DNA of 64,000 nt from Variovorax paradoxus B4 (GCF_000463015.1 NC_022247.1:1550001-1614000), one strand, 5' to 3'; positions 8,934-18,800 are shown, counted from the stretch's first letter. A program made the numbers and translations. Notes: generated from the letters alone by a model not told the origin.

Positions 8934-9428
8934 TTATCGAAGCAGCGCCATTGCGTGGGCGTCGTGGTAGGTGCCGTCGATCAGGCTGGCGCGGCGCAGG
9001 AGGCCTTCGTGTTCGAAGCCGAATCGCTCGTACAGCGCTTTCGCTTTCGGGTTGTCTGCGCGAACGGAAAGCTCGATGCGAGTCAGTCCGCGCGCCCATG
9101 ACTTGCCGATGGCCGCTTGCAGCAGCTGCGCGCCGAGTCCGTGGCCGCGTGCCTCGGGCAGCAACGCGATGCCAAGCACGCCGATGTGGGCCCTCGAGTG
9201 GCCGAAGACCGGCGATACGTCGCACCAGCCCACGACCTTGCCGCTGCCATCGACCGCCACGAAATGAGGAAAGCCCGCTGCCAGCACGTTGCGGTAGAAG
9301 GCCAGCGATTGTTCCCATGGCGGCGCCTGCGTCAGCGCAAGGTACTTCTGTTCGCGCGCCACGACGTCGAGCGCCTTGTGCAGGCTTTCGAAGTGATGCT
9401 CGTCGGTGGAGACGACGGAATGGCTCAT
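8934..9428 (-). CDS. GNAT family N-acetyltransferase
   Basis: A 164-residue acetyltransferase of the GNAT fold: FVAVDGSGKVVGWCDV (beta strands 2-3), LGIALLPEARGHGLGAQLL (acetyl-CoA pyrophosphate loop, here ARGHGLG), then VRADNPKAKALYERFGFEHEGLLRRASLIDG, as in RimJ/RimL- or SpeG-like enzymes. The ATG at 9428 overlaps the stop of the upstream GNAT (ATGA), which decides the start and indicates translational coupling. An apparent longer frame extending upstream reads through the neighbour and is not real. Substrate unknown: a small amine or a protein N-terminus are both possible. Confidence 0.85.
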   Translation of the reverse strand: MSHSVVSTDEHHFESLHKALDVVAREQKYLALTQAPPWEQSLAFYRNVLAAGFPHFVAVDGSGKVVGWCDVSPVFGHSRAHIGVLGIALLPEARGHGLGAQLLQAAIGKSWARGLTRIELSVRADNPKAKALYERFGFEHEGLLRRASLIDGTYHDAHAMALLR

Positions 9429-9850
9429 TCGATCAGGCCGCGCTCGAAGGCCTGCGCCTGGTTTTCGAAGATCGCCATCGCGGTCTTCATGCGCCTGAAG
9501 CCGAACCTCTCGTAGAAGGGCTCCTTGCCAACCACGGCATAGAGAATGATCTTGCGGTGCCCGCGCGAGAGTTCCACCAGCCGCGAGACGATCTGCTTGC
9601 CAAGGCCCGTGCCCTGGTGGCTGGGGAATACCGCCACGTCGCAGATGTAGGAGCAGTCGAGCCCGTCGGCCATGGCGCGGCCTGCGCCAACGAGGCGGCC
9701 CTCGTCGAACACAAGGCACTTGAACATGCTGTTGCCAAACACGAGCTTCAGGCCGTCGGGCTGCTTGTTGCCGAGCGGCGCGGCCTGGTAGAGCCGCGAG
9801 AGCTCGTCCCAGTCGAGGCCTTCGAGCGAATGGCGCCATTCGAGTGTCAT
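9425..9850 (-). CDS. GNAT family N-acetyltransferase
   Basis: A 141-residue GNAT. Key segments are LVFDEGRLVGAGRAMAD, ICDVAVFPSHQGTGLGKQIV (the Q/R-x-x-G-x-G/A acetyl-CoA loop as QGTGLG) and the final AVVGKEPFYERFGFRRM. It differs from the GNAT that follows and overlaps it by 4 bp, so this is a tandem pair of unlike acetyltransferases made from one message. It starts 34 bp after the mnmH stop. Substrate unknown. Confidence 0.85.
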   Translation of the reverse strand: MTLEWRHSLEGLDWDELSRLYQAAPLGNKQPDGLKLVFGNSMFKCLVFDEGRLVGAGRAMADGLDCSYICDVAVFPSHQGTGLGKQIVSRLVELSRGHRKIILYAVVGKEPFYERFGFRRMKTAMAIFENQAQAFERGLIE

Positions 9851-9884
9851 GCAGCCTGCCTTTCTGTTGCCGTCAATCGGCCCG

Positions 9885-10958
9885 CTATCCCCCGGCGTTC
9901 AGCCGAAGGATGGCCTCCGCCACCGCTTCGATGCCCGCGTCCGTCAGGTCGGGCGCGGCCACCTGCTGGCGCAGCGGCCACTTCTCGAAGTGGCGCGCCT
10001 GCGAGCGTTCATAGTGCGGATCGTAGTGAAGCGCCATCAGTTCGGCAAAGAGCTGCGGCAGGTCGCCCTGCAGCGCCCATTCCTGCCAGCGCTGCACCAC
10101 CGCCTTGCCCTGCATTTCCTTCAGCCTGTCGAGCTGGCCAGCGAGCGCGGCGCGGTCGTCGCCCAGGTAGGCGTAGTCGCGCAGCAGATAGTCGAGCCGC
10201 GCGGCCGCATCCGCCTGGACTTCGATGCAGGCGGCGGCGCGCATGTGCGCGACCAGCGGAATGGGCACCGAGAGCCGGCCGATGCGCGCGCTTTCGCCTT
10301 CCACGTAGAGCGTGCGCGACAGGTCGAGCGCACTGAAGCAGGTGGCGATGCGCGTCTCGAACTGCTTTTGCGACGGCTGCGGTACGCCGGGCAGGGCGCC
10401 CAGCAGCGAACCCTTGTGGCTCGCGCAGTGCTCCAGGTCGAGCACCTGTTCGCCGCGCGCGGCCAGCGCCTGCAGGATCCGCGTCTTGGCGCTGCCGGTG
10501 GCGCCGCAGATCACCTTGAGCCGAAGCTTCGGCACCGTGGCTTCGATCTGCGCCAGCACATGATGGCGAAAGCTCTTGTAGCCGCCGGCGAGCTGCTGCG
10601 CGTCCCAGCCGACCAGGCGCAGCCAGGTCACCATCGAGCCGCTGCGCAGCCCCCCGCGCCAGCAATACACGAGCGGGCGCCAGTTGGCGGGCTGCTCGGC
10701 AAAGCGTTCGCGCAGGTGCCGCGCGAGATTGGCGGCCACCATGGCGCCGCCGACGCGCCGCGCCTCGAAGGCGCCGGTCTGCTTGTAGATGGTGCCGACG
10801 ATGCGGCGCTCTTCGTCGTCGAGCACCGGGCAGTTGATGGCGCCGGGAATGTGGTCGAGCGCGAACTCGGAGGGCGAGCGCGCGTCGATGACGGTGTCGA
10901 ACCGGTGCAGGTCCGCCACGCGCGTGGGCTGGTGGCGCGGGTTGTCGTGCTCACGCAT
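9885..10958 (-). CDS. mnmH: tRNA 2-selenouridine synthase
   Basis: A 357-residue MnmH/SelU (YbbB). It exchanges sulfur for selenium, via a geranylated intermediate, at the wobble 2-thiouridine of Lys, Glu and Gln tRNAs, using selenophosphate. Domain order fits the family: an N-terminal rhodanese domain (IDARSPSEFALDHIPGA, active Cys99 in VYCWRGGLRSG) and then a P-loop (GATGSAKT, residues 152-159) plus the conserved DLEHCASHKGS segment. Start set at 10958 (MREHDNP); a longer frame adds 24 residues without family similarity. No selD is visible here, so selenophosphate supply must come from elsewhere if the enzyme uses selenium. Confidence 0.92.
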   Translation of the reverse strand: MREHDNPRHQPTRVADLHRFDTVIDARSPSEFALDHIPGAINCPVLDDEERRIVGTIYKQTGAFEARRVGGAMVAANLARHLRERFAEQPANWRPLVYCWRGGLRSGSMVTWLRLVGWDAQQLAGGYKSFRHHVLAQIEATVPKLRLKVICGATGSAKTRILQALAARGEQVLDLEHCASHKGSLLGALPGVPQPSQKQFETRIATCFSALDLSRTLYVEGESARIGRLSVPIPLVAHMRAAACIEVQADAAARLDYLLRDYAYLGDDRAALAGQLDRLKEMQGKAVVQRWQEWALQGDLPQLFAELMALHYDPHYERSQARHFEKWPLRQQVAAPDLTDAGIEAVAEAILRLNAGG

Positions 10959-11153
10959 GGGGCTGCCCCAGGTGGCGTCGCGGCCGGCCCTTTGCCAGGC
11001 CGGCACCGGCCACCAGAGCGAACATTGCAATCGATACGGTCATGGCCTGATGCGGTTGGAGGAAAGAGCGGACAACCTTCGATTGTAGAAACCCGGCCAG
11101 AATGCAGGGCAGGGGAGACACTGTCGTCTTCGGCTGCCAATGGCGGAGGTCGC

Positions 11154-11630
11154 ATGATGCGCACATCGGTTCTCTTCATTCCGGTTTTCTTCTTCGGCGC
11201 GGCCGCCGCCATGGGCGCGCAGGCGGCCGACGTGGTGCGCTGCACCGATGCGAGCGGGCGCATCGTCTATACCGACGGCCCTTGCCCCGCCGGCAGCCGG
11301 CTTTCGCGCCAGGTGCCCATCACCGAGCCGCTGACCGTGACCCCACCCGCTTCGGCCGAAGAAGCGCGCCGGCCGGCGTACACACCGCCGCCGCCGCCGC
11401 CCCCGACCAGCAACGCGCCGCAGGGCCCGGCCATCATTCCGCGCAACGTCGACGAGCCGCAGCGCCCGGTGACCGAACCGCCGGTCTATACCTGGGGCCC
11501 GGACCCGTACTACGACGGCGGCCGTCCGATCGTTCGTCCACCACGGCCTCCCCGACCGCAGGACCCAGGTCCGCCGCCAGGCCAGCGGCCTTGCCAGAAC
11601 CTTGCGGGCATCAAGCGCAACAACTGCTGA
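11154..11630 (+). CDS. Exported DUF4124 protein with proline-rich tail
   Basis: A 158-residue protein. The start is ATG at 11154, with GGAGGT just upstream (11145-11150). Residues 1-24 are a signal peptide (ending GAQAAD). Next comes a DUF4124 domain, with paired cysteines in VVRCTDASGRIVYTDGPCPAG, a short beta-rich module found in many betaproteobacterial periplasmic proteins. The rest is low-complexity and proline-rich (a run of seven Pro near residue 80, repeated PP motifs), ending with a further cysteine pair. It sits 13 bp before the RNase H gene on the same strand. Function unknown; a periplasmic or envelope role is inference. Confidence 0.85.
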   Translation: MMRTSVLFIPVFFFGAAAAMGAQAADVVRCTDASGRIVYTDGPCPAGSRLSRQVPITEPLTVTPPASAEEARRPAYTPPPPPPPTSNAPQGPAIIPRNVDEPQRPVTEPPVYTWGPDPYYDGGRPIVRPPRPPRPQDPGPPPGQRPCQNLAGIKRNNC

Positions 11631-11642
11631 GTCGACGCAGCG

Positions 11643-12089
11643 ATGCCACTTCGCCACTGGACCGTGTACTGCGACGGCAGCGCGATGCCGAACCCCGGCC
11701 GCATGGGCGCCGGCGCGGTCATCACCGAGCCCGACGGCACCCGCCACACCCTGTCGCTGGCCAGCCATGCCATTGGCTGCAATAACGAAGCCGAGCTGAG
11801 GGCGCTGACTCTCGCCCTCGAGGAACTGAAGGCAAGAGGCGCGACCGCGGTGCTGGCCTATACCGACAACAGCATCCTCGTCGAGCAACTCGGCACGCCC
11901 GGCGCCAGGCCGATCGCGCGCATGGCCGGCCTGTTCGAAGATGCCCGCGCCTTGCTCGAGTCGTTCGAGGAGGCGAGCCTGCGCTGGGTGCCGCGGCACC
12001 GCAACCACGAGGCCGATGCGCTCGCGCGCGCCTCGCTGGGCGTTGCGCCCAAACCTGCGGCCAGGAAGGCGCCGAGGAAGCGGCGCTAG
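11643..12089 (+). CDS. Ribonuclease HI family protein
   Basis: A 148-residue RNase H-fold protein. Acidic catalytic residues are in place: D11 (YCDGSAMPNPG), a glutamate at 49/51 (NNEAELRAL), D75 (AYTDNS) and D125 with a preceding His (HRNHEADALA). It lacks the basic-protrusion helix of E. coli RnhA, like the shorter bacterial and archaeal type, and ends in a basic tail (KAPRKRR). Family members cleave the RNA strand of RNA-DNA hybrids. A Comamonadaceae cell normally also has a canonical rnhA, so this is probably a second, divergent paralogue (inference). Confidence 0.85.
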   Translation: MPLRHWTVYCDGSAMPNPGRMGAGAVITEPDGTRHTLSLASHAIGCNNEAELRALTLALEELKARGATAVLAYTDNSILVEQLGTPGARPIARMAGLFEDARALLESFEEASLRWVPRHRNHEADALARASLGVAPKPAARKAPRKRR

Positions 12090-12137
12090 GGTGGGGCGCC
12101 GGCCGGGGCTTCGGAGAGAGGCCATATCATCCGCGTC

Positions 12138-12386
12138 ATGACCGAAGCCAATTCTCTTCCGCCTCTTCCCGATCACCTGTCCACCGACCCGCGCAGCCCC
12201 CACCACGTGGCGGCTGTCTTCGAGCACGACATCGGCATCCGCTTCAACGACAAGGAACGCCTCGACGTGGAGGAATACTGCATCAGCGAAGGCTGGATCA
12301 AGGTGCCCGCGGGCAAGACGGTGGACCGCAAGGGCAAGCCGCTGCTGATCAAGCTGAAGGGCAGGGTCGAAGCGTTCTACCGCTAG
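12138..12386 (+). CDS. DUF3297 family protein
   Basis: An 82-residue protein matching DUF3297: LPDHLSTDPRSPHH near the N-terminus, IGIRFNDKERLDVEEYCISEGWI, and a C-terminal GKPLLIKLKGRVEAFY. Family function is unknown; the basic, compact sequence is cytoplasmic and has no membrane segment. It is followed after 7 bp by the potassium transporter gene, so the two may be co-transcribed. Confidence 0.87.
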   Translation: MTEANSLPPLPDHLSTDPRSPHHVAAVFEHDIGIRFNDKERLDVEEYCISEGWIKVPAGKTVDRKGKPLLIKLKGRVEAFYR

Positions 12387-12393
12387 GAAAAGC

Positions 12394-13725
12394 GTGACCA
12401 CGAGGCTCACGCACCCGTCGTCCGTACTGGCGCTTGCGTTTCTCGCGGTCATCGGCACCGGCACGGGGCTGCTGATGCTGCCCGTGTCCCATGCGGCGGG
12501 CGAGGGCGCGCCCTGGCTGGCGGCGCTCTTCACCGCCACCTCGGCCGTGTGCGTGACCGGGCTCGCCGTGGTCGACACCGGAAGCTACTGGTCGGGCTTC
12601 GGGCAGGCCGTCATATTGGGCCTGTTCCAGCTCGGGGGCTTCGGCATGATGACCTCCGCCACGCTGCTCGGGCTGCTCGTCAATCGGCAGATGCGCCTGC
12701 GGTCGAAATTGCTGCTGCAGGCGGAAACCCATTCGCTCGGGCTGGGCGACGTCAGGAGCGTCGCGAAACTGGTCCTGATCGTGACCTTCGCGGTGGAAGC
12801 CGTTGCTGCGCTGCTGCTTGGCGCCCGTTTCGCCCTCGGCTACGGCATGGACTGGCGCGAAGCGCTGTGGCAGGGTGTCTTCCACGCCGTGTCGGCTTTC
12901 AACAATGCCGGGTTTTCCACCTGGAGCGACAGCGTGGTGCGGTTCGTGCACGACGCCTGGGTGCTGGGGCCGCTGATGGTGGCCATCGTGGTCGGCGGGC
13001 TCGGCTTTCCGGTGTTGCACGAGCTCATCGGCCTGCGCCGGCGCCGGCAGGTCCGATCGATACACACGGTCCTCACCTTGTGGGGCACGATCTTCCTGAT
13101 CGTCGCGGGCACGGTGGCGCTGCTGCTGGCCGAGTCCGGCAACAAGGCAACCCTCGGAGCGCTCGACTGGCCCACGCGCGTGCTTGCGGCGGCCTTCACC
13201 TCGGTCTCGGCGCGCACGGCCGGCTTCAATGCCGTCGACATCGGCGGACTCACCGTGGAGTCGCTGAACCTGCACTACCTGCTGATGTTCATCGGCGGCG
13301 GCAGCGCCGGGACCGCCGGCGGCGTCAAGGTGACGACCTTCTTCGTGCTGCTGCTGGTGGTCTGGAACGAGATCCGCGGGCACCAGGACGTCGAGTTCCA
13401 GGGGCGGCGGATTTCCACCGCCGTCCAGCGCCAGGCGCTGGCCATCCTGGTGCTCAGCGCGGGCGCCATCGTGCTGGCCACCTTGACCCTGGTGCCCATG
13501 ACGTCGCTGCCTTACGAGAAGGTGCTGTTCGAGGTCATTTCCGCATTTGCCACCGTCGGGCTGTCGACCGGCATCACCGCCGAATTGCCGCCGGCGGGGC
13601 AGTTCGTCCTGGTCCTGCTGATGTTCGCGGGGCGCGTCGGCATCGTCACCCTGGCCGCCGCCATGGCCGTGAACCACACACGGCGCGGCTACCGTTTTCC
13701 TGAGGAGAAGCCAATTGTTGGGTAG
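12394..13725 (+). CDS. trkH: TrkH/KtrB-type potassium uptake channel subunit
   Basis: A 443-residue membrane protein with the fourfold M1-P-M2 repeat of Trk/Ktr/HKT channels. The four filter regions can be read: AVCVTGLAVVDTG (about 50), FNNAGFSTW (about 169), ARTAGFNAVD (about 272) and FATVGLSTGIT (about 385), each with the filter glycine. It imports K+ with the regulatory TrkA/KtrA partner encoded next. The start is GTG at 12394, seven bases after the DUF3297 stop. The length fits the shorter KtrB-like group rather than E. coli TrkH (483 residues). The downstream partner begins 11 bp before this gene ends. Confidence 0.92.
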   Translation: MTTRLTHPSSVLALAFLAVIGTGTGLLMLPVSHAAGEGAPWLAALFTATSAVCVTGLAVVDTGSYWSGFGQAVILGLFQLGGFGMMTSATLLGLLVNRQMRLRSKLLLQAETHSLGLGDVRSVAKLVLIVTFAVEAVAALLLGARFALGYGMDWREALWQGVFHAVSAFNNAGFSTWSDSVVRFVHDAWVLGPLMVAIVVGGLGFPVLHELIGLRRRRQVRSIHTVLTLWGTIFLIVAGTVALLLAESGNKATLGALDWPTRVLAAAFTSVSARTAGFNAVDIGGLTVESLNLHYLLMFIGGGSAGTAGGVKVTTFFVLLLVVWNEIRGHQDVEFQGRRISTAVQRQALAILVLSAGAIVLATLTLVPMTSLPYEKVLFEVISAFATVGLSTGITAELPPAGQFVLVLLMFAGRVGIVTLAAAMAVNHTRRGYRFPEEKPIVG

Positions 13726-14383
13726 TAGAAACAATGCAGACAGCGTGGTCGTGATCGGCCTGGGCAGGTTCGGCTCCGGCGTGGCGCGCGCACTGGCGGA
13801 ACTGGGGCACGACGTGCTGGCCATCGACACCGACGCCGAGGCGGTGCAGGCGCATGCCGGCGTGCTCGGCCACGTGGTGCAGGCCGACGCCACGGACCTG
13901 GAGTCGCTCAAGCAGCTTGGCGTGAACGAATTCCAGCATGCGGTGGTCAGCATCGGCCAGAACCTCGAGGCCAGCGTGCTGACCATCTTGAACCTGAGCC
14001 AGATGGGCAACAAGGACATCTGGGCCAAGGCCAACAGCCAGCAGCACGGACGCATCGCCGAGCGGGTGGGCGCCCATCACGTGGTGTACCCGGAGGCGGA
14101 CATGGGGCGGCGCGTCGCGCACCTGGTGACGGGCAAGATGATCGATTTCATCGAGTTCGAAGACGGTTTTGCCATTGCCAAGACGCGGGCACCGAGCGAA
14201 ACCCATGGCAAGCCGCTGTCCGGATCGGCAGTGCGAACCCGGCACGGCGTCACGGTGGTGGGCATCAAGCGACGCCACGAGGATTTCATCTACGCCAAGG
14301 AGAACACCGTCGTCAAACCCGGCGACCTCCTGATCGTGGCCGGCCCGACGGAGGCTGTGGAGCGGTTTGCCGCGCGGGTCTGA
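13715..14383 (+). CDS. TrkA/KtrA-type potassium channel regulatory subunit
   Basis: A 222-residue cytoplasmic RCK protein. Residues about 10-130 are a TrkA_N Rossmann domain (VVIGLGRFGSGVARALAELG, then ID as the acidic end of strand 2) that binds NAD(H) or ATP/ADP. Residues about 140-222 are TrkA_C (GVTVVGIKRR, KPGDLLIVAGP). It gates the TrkH subunit encoded just upstream. The start is TTG at 13715, supported by GAGGAG at 13702-13707; it overlaps the trkH end by 11 bp, so the subunits are translationally coupled. A single RCK of this size resembles KtrA rather than the double TrkA of enterobacteria. Confidence 0.92.
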   Translation: MLGSRNNADSVVVIGLGRFGSGVARALAELGHDVLAIDTDAEAVQAHAGVLGHVVQADATDLESLKQLGVNEFQHAVVSIGQNLEASVLTILNLSQMGNKDIWAKANSQQHGRIAERVGAHHVVYPEADMGRRVAHLVTGKMIDFIEFEDGFAIAKTRAPSETHGKPLSGSAVRTRHGVTVVGIKRRHEDFIYAKENTVVKPGDLLIVAGPTEAVERFAARV

Positions 14384-14439
14384 GCGGCCAGTGCGCGCAA
14401 CCGGCCCGGGGCACGCACCCGGCCCGCCCCAAACATGGC

Positions 14440-14562
14440 GATCCGCAAGACCCGCCCCTGATCGAGCCCTACGTCAAGAAGGAGCAGCCGCAGGAGATCG
14501 CGGTGGCCAGCTTCGTCGGCAACATGGGCAAGCTGATCGCATTCAGCGCGCCTGTCGTCTAA
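14440..14562 (+). pseudogene. Possible gene remnant or frameshifted small ORF
   Basis: In the 202 bp between the potassium genes and the macro-domain gene, a stretch ending with TAA at 14560-14562 reads LIEPYVKKEQPQEIAVASF then VGNMGKLIAFSAPVV, which looks like real protein by composition. An ATG at about 14435 (MAIRKTRP) is one base out of frame with it at a CCCC run. Thus it could be a 42-residue gene with a one-base indel, or the 3' end of a lost gene. I do not recognise the family and no good ribosome site precedes it. Confidence 0.3.
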
Positions 14563-14585
14563 TCTGCCCTGAAGGGGGCTGAATC

Positions 14586-15107
14586 ATGCGGAAAGCGCTT
14601 CGTGCCATGCGCGGCGACATCACCACGCTGCAGGTCGATGCCATCGTCAATGCGGCGAATTCATCGCTGCTCGGCGGAGGCGGCGTCGATGGCGCCATCC
14701 ACCGCGCGGCCGGGCCCGAGCTCCTGCACGAGTGCCGGCTGCTGTCGGGCTGCAAGACCGGCGACGCCAAGCTGACCAAGGGCTATAGGCTGCCGGCCCG
14801 ATTCGTCATTCACACCGTCGGGCCGGTCTGGCGCGGCGGCTCGAACGGCGAGCCGGAACTGCTGGCATCGTGCTATCGAAAGTCGATGGAAATCGCCGGG
14901 CAATGCGATGTCCGCACGCTTGCGTTTCCGTCGATCAGCACCGGCATCTACGGCTATCCGATCGAACTCGCGGCGCCCATCGCGGTGGTCTCGGTCCGAT
15001 CGGCGCTGGCAGCGGGTGCGAGCGTGCAGGAGGTCGCGTTCTGCTGCTTCTCGGACGCGGACCTTGCCGTGTACGAGGCGGCGCTTGCGGCGGCGAGGCC
15101 CGCATAG
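14586..15107 (+). CDS. Macro-domain protein (O-acetyl-ADP-ribose deacetylase, YmdB type)
   Basis: A 173-residue single macro domain. The nucleotide-binding motifs are present in order: [19 protein letters not shown] (about 8-26), [19 protein letters not shown] (about 28-46), [12 protein letters not shown] with HTVGPVW, and [11 protein letters not shown] (about 115) for the diphosphate loop. MacroD/YmdB-type proteins bind ADP-ribose and hydrolyse O-acetyl-ADP-ribose or mono-ADP-ribosyl groups; E. coli YmdB also modulates RNase III. The ribosome site is GAAGGGGG a few bases before ATG. Cytoplasmic; no partner ADP-ribosyltransferase is visible nearby. Confidence 0.93.
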   Translation: MRKALRAMRGDITTLQVDAIVNAANSSLLGGGGVDGAIHRAAGPELLHECRLLSGCKTGDAKLTKGYRLPARFVIHTVGPVWRGGSNGEPELLASCYRKSMEIAGQCDVRTLAFPSISTGIYGYPIELAAPIAVVSVRSALAAGASVQEVAFCCFSDADLAVYEAALAAARPA

Positions 15108-15153
15108 AACGCAGGCCCTCCCGCGCCTTGCTTCAGAGAGACGGCAATGCCGC

Positions 15154-15798
15154 TCAGCAAAAAACGATGGCCGTCTTGTGCGCGATGCTGAGTCGGGCCG
15201 ACTCATAAAGCAGCAGCCACGACTCGATCTCTCGATACAGACCTTCCTCGTCTTCGCCGCTCGCGCCGAGGCGGGCCGCTTCGGCGTCCGAGAGTTGACC
15301 GTTCGAGAGCGCGATGCCGAGTGCAGGTGCCACCAGCACCAGTTCTTCAAGCAGTCTGTACGAAGAACCAAGCATGCCGCCGGGCAAATCGGTCTCGTCT
15401 TCCTCGGCAAACAGCACTTCCTCGAAGTCGACGGGCAGGTAGAAGCCTTCCGCGTCGGAGTGGCAGAGCAGGTGGCTGTCGAACCCGCTGGCCACGTCTT
15501 CGAGCGTCGCGTCCTCGGTGGGGTCGGTGCCCTCCGGCAAGGGCGCGGCCATCCACCCGGGTGATCTCACGCGATGCGCGTAGGCGCGGCGAAGGTGGTG
15601 GATGAACGAGTACGGCAGGCCGTCGAGCTGTGCGCGAGACTCGATCGGTGGCAACTCGCGAGGCTCGACGTGCGGCGGCAGGCCCGCTTCGGCGAGCTTG
15701 CGGTTTGCCGCAGCGAAACCCTCATTGAGCCATTCGGCACCCTCGGGATCGTTTGCGAGCAGATCGGCGAGCATGCCGACACCAATTGACAGGCCCAT
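15154..15798 (-). CDS. Conserved hypothetical protein
   Basis: A 214-residue soluble, acidic protein that I do not recognise as a named family. It starts MGLSIGVGMLADLLANDPEG and contains a long Glu/Asp-rich middle (LPEGTDPTEDATLEDV, FEEVLFAEEDETDLPGG), with a helical C-terminus rich in Leu and Glu. No signal peptide, membrane segment, or catalytic motif stands out. It lies 39 bp upstream of the alpha-2-macroglobulin stop on the same strand... in transcript order it follows the macroglobulin gene, so it could be the distal gene of that transcript. Codon bias is normal, supporting a real gene. Confidence 0.7.
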   Translation of the reverse strand: MGLSIGVGMLADLLANDPEGAEWLNEGFAAANRKLAEAGLPPHVEPRELPPIESRAQLDGLPYSFIHHLRRAYAHRVRSPGWMAAPLPEGTDPTEDATLEDVASGFDSHLLCHSDAEGFYLPVDFEEVLFAEEDETDLPGGMLGSSYRLLEELVLVAPALGIALSNGQLSDAEAARLGASGEDEEGLYREIESWLLLYESARLSIAHKTAIVFC

Positions 15799-15837
15799 GG
15801 GGTCCTCCTCGTTTCAATGACCGGTTCGACCAGGCGG

Positions 15838-18800
15838 CTACTTCGCAGCCTCCACCTTCACGCGCGCATTCGGTGTCTCGCCGAACATCTCGGGCGCGTA
15901 CATCGCCTCGACACGGCTCGGCGGCAGCGCGAAGTCGCCCACGTTGTTGAGGCGCACGGTGTATTCGATCTTCACGACGCCCTTGGGCAGGTACTCGTAG
16001 TAGCTGCGGAAGGCCTCGAAGCTGCGTTCCTCGAAGGCGAGCCAGCCGGCGCCCGACTTCCTCTCGCCCTGCGTGGCGATCTGCGAGTCGCGGCCGAGGC
16101 CGGTGCCGAGGATGGTGGCGCCGCCCGGAATCGGGTCGCTGACCACGACCCAGGTCATGTCGGTGCTGGCGTTCACCTCGATGGCCACGCGCAGCACGTC
16201 GCCGCGCGTGTACTTGCCCGCGGTGGCCTGCTCGACCGGCGTGATGGTCTTCTTGATGGCATAGCCGGCGGCAAACGGCGCCTTCAGCTGCACCGCGGCA
16301 ATCGACTGCATCGTGAGCCAGGGCTTGCCGCTGCCCTGCTGCGTGACCAGCAGCGTGTCGCGCACCGGCGCGCCGGCAGGTGAAGCGGCCCAGGGCAGGA
16401 ACATGGTGTTGTTCTTCAGGTTGCCCGGCGACGCGGGTGCGCCGAAGAAGGTGCTCTGGTTGGGCGCGCCGGCCGCGTCGGTGGTCTTCACGCGCTCGAC
16501 GTTGCGCCAGTCGACCTGCGCCTTGACGGCGCCGAGCGTGGCGGCCGTGACGCCGGCCACCGGCGTGCTCTCGAACACCTTCGAGAACTTTTCGAGTGCG
16601 AGCCCGCCCCACAGGTTGGCGGTGGTGGTGTGCCAGGCGCCGTTCTGCTGGCGGCCGATGAAGCCGTTGGCGAGCTTGCCGATGTCGTCCTTCCAGGCCG
16701 GGTCGTCCATCACGCTGAGCAGCAGGCGCGCGGTGTTGACGTCGCCGTTGGTCATGAGCCACCACCAGTAGTCGTCCTGCTCGGTGCTGAAGACGAGCTT
16801 GGTGCCCTGGTACGACAGGCGCGCCTTGAGCACGTTGCTGGCTTCGTCCAGGCGCTGCTGGCGCTGCGGCACGTCCTGCACGCGCTTGAGGATGTTGAGC
16901 CAGTCGATCACGGCGCTGGTGGGCCACTGGTTCGGCGCAATGGTGATGCTGCCGAGCATGCTGCCCTTGGCCGTGCCGTAGCGCGACAGGGCCTCGAGCG
17001 CGGCGAGCTTGCGCACGTCCAGGTCCTTGCGCGGGCTCCAGAATTCGCGCTGGATGCGGCCTTCGACAAAGGCGATGAGGCCCGACTCCATCGGCGCGCG
17101 CGCCGCGTCGGGCAGCGCGAAGGCGGGGTTCAGCGCCGCCGCCTCGTGCGTGGCCGCCAGCAGGTACGAGGTGAGGATGTCGCTGCCGCGGTTGGACTCG
17201 CCGTCGCGCGGCGGAAAGTAGCTGGCCAGGCCGTCGCTGTCGAGGTACGTCGGCAGCTGGGCCAGCACGCTTTGCCACATCTTCGCGTCGCGCAGGCCGA
17301 CCGATTTGCTGGTCTTCTGTTCGAGGCAGACGAACGGGTAGTTGGCGAACCAGTCGCGCACGCCCGGCAGGCCTTCGGCCAGCTTGGGTTGCAATGCGAG
17401 CTTCAGGCCGCCGCGGCCGGGCAGGGCGTCCGCAGGCGGTGCCACGTCGATGGTGAAGGGGCCGTCGAGCTGCACCAGGGTGGCCTGCTGCACCGTGAGC
17501 GGCACCGACGGGATGATGCGCTGGCGCACCTTGAGCGCATCGCGTGCGCCGCCAATGGTGTCCTTGGCCTCGATCTCCCACAGGATGGCTTCGGCGCGCG
17601 TCTGCGCGAGCTGCGCGGGCGCGGTCACGGTCCATGCGACTTCGCGTGCTTCGCCGGCCGGGATGTCCACCGTCTGCGGCTCGAGCGTGAGCAGCGTGGC
17701 GCGCGGCGTGGCCTCGACCTTCATCGGTTTTTGCGTGGTGTTGCGCAGCGTGATCTGGGCGCGGAACTGGTCGTCCTCGCGCACCAGCGGCGGCAGGCCA
17801 CTGATGATCTGCAGGTCCTGCGTGGCCTGGATGCTGGCCTGGCCGGTGCCGAACAGGCTGGTGCCCGAATCGGCCACGGCCACGATCCTGAAGGTGGTGA
17901 GCGCATCGTTGAGCGGCACCGTCACCACGGCCTGGCCGTTGGCGTCGAGCACCACCTTCGGGTTCCACAGCAGCAGGGTATCGAGCAGCTCGCGGGTCTG
18001 GCCCTTGCCGCCGCCGCCGCCCGCGGGCACGGCCTTGCGCCCGTAGTGGCGCCGGCCGACGATTTCCATCTGCGCGGTGGAGGTGCTCACGCCCCAGCTG
18101 CGCCGCTGCAGCATGGCGTTGAGCAGGTTCCAGCTGTCGTTGGGCATCAGCTCCAGCAGCGCCTGGTCGACCGCGGCCAGGGCCACTTCGGCGCCGGCCG
18201 CCGGCTTGCCGTCGGGCAGCTTGGCGGAGATGGTGATCTGCGCCTTGCTGCGCACCGGATAGCTGGGCTTGTCGCTCGTGACGGTCACGTCGATCTGGTG
18301 CGCGCGCGTGCCGACGCGGATCTCGGCCATGCCGAGGCGGTAGGCGGGCTTGCTCAGGTCGACCATCGCGGTGGGCGCGACGTATTCCTTGCCTTCGTAC
18401 CAGAAGGCGGTCCACCACTCGCGCGGTGCCTTGAAGCCCCAGGTGAAGAAGCTGTACCACGGCACCTCGCGCAGCCGCCCGCGCAGCGCGAGCACGCTCA
18501 CGTAGGCGTTCGGTCCCCATTCGGGCCTGACCTGCAGGCTCACGGTCGGGTCCTTGCCGTCGAGCTGCACCACGCGGGTCTCGATGATGCCTTCGCGTTC
18601 CACCGACACCAGCGCGGTGGCAAAGCGGAACGGGCTGCGCACCTGGAACTTGGCGACCTCGCCGGGCTGGTAGCTCTTCTTCTCGGGCAGCACGTCGATG
18701 CGGTCGTTGTCCTCGCCGCCGAACCAGAGTTCGCCCTGTTTGGTCACGTAGACCGAGCTGGCGGCGCGGCTGTCGCGGCCCTCGCTGTCGGTGGCGCTGG

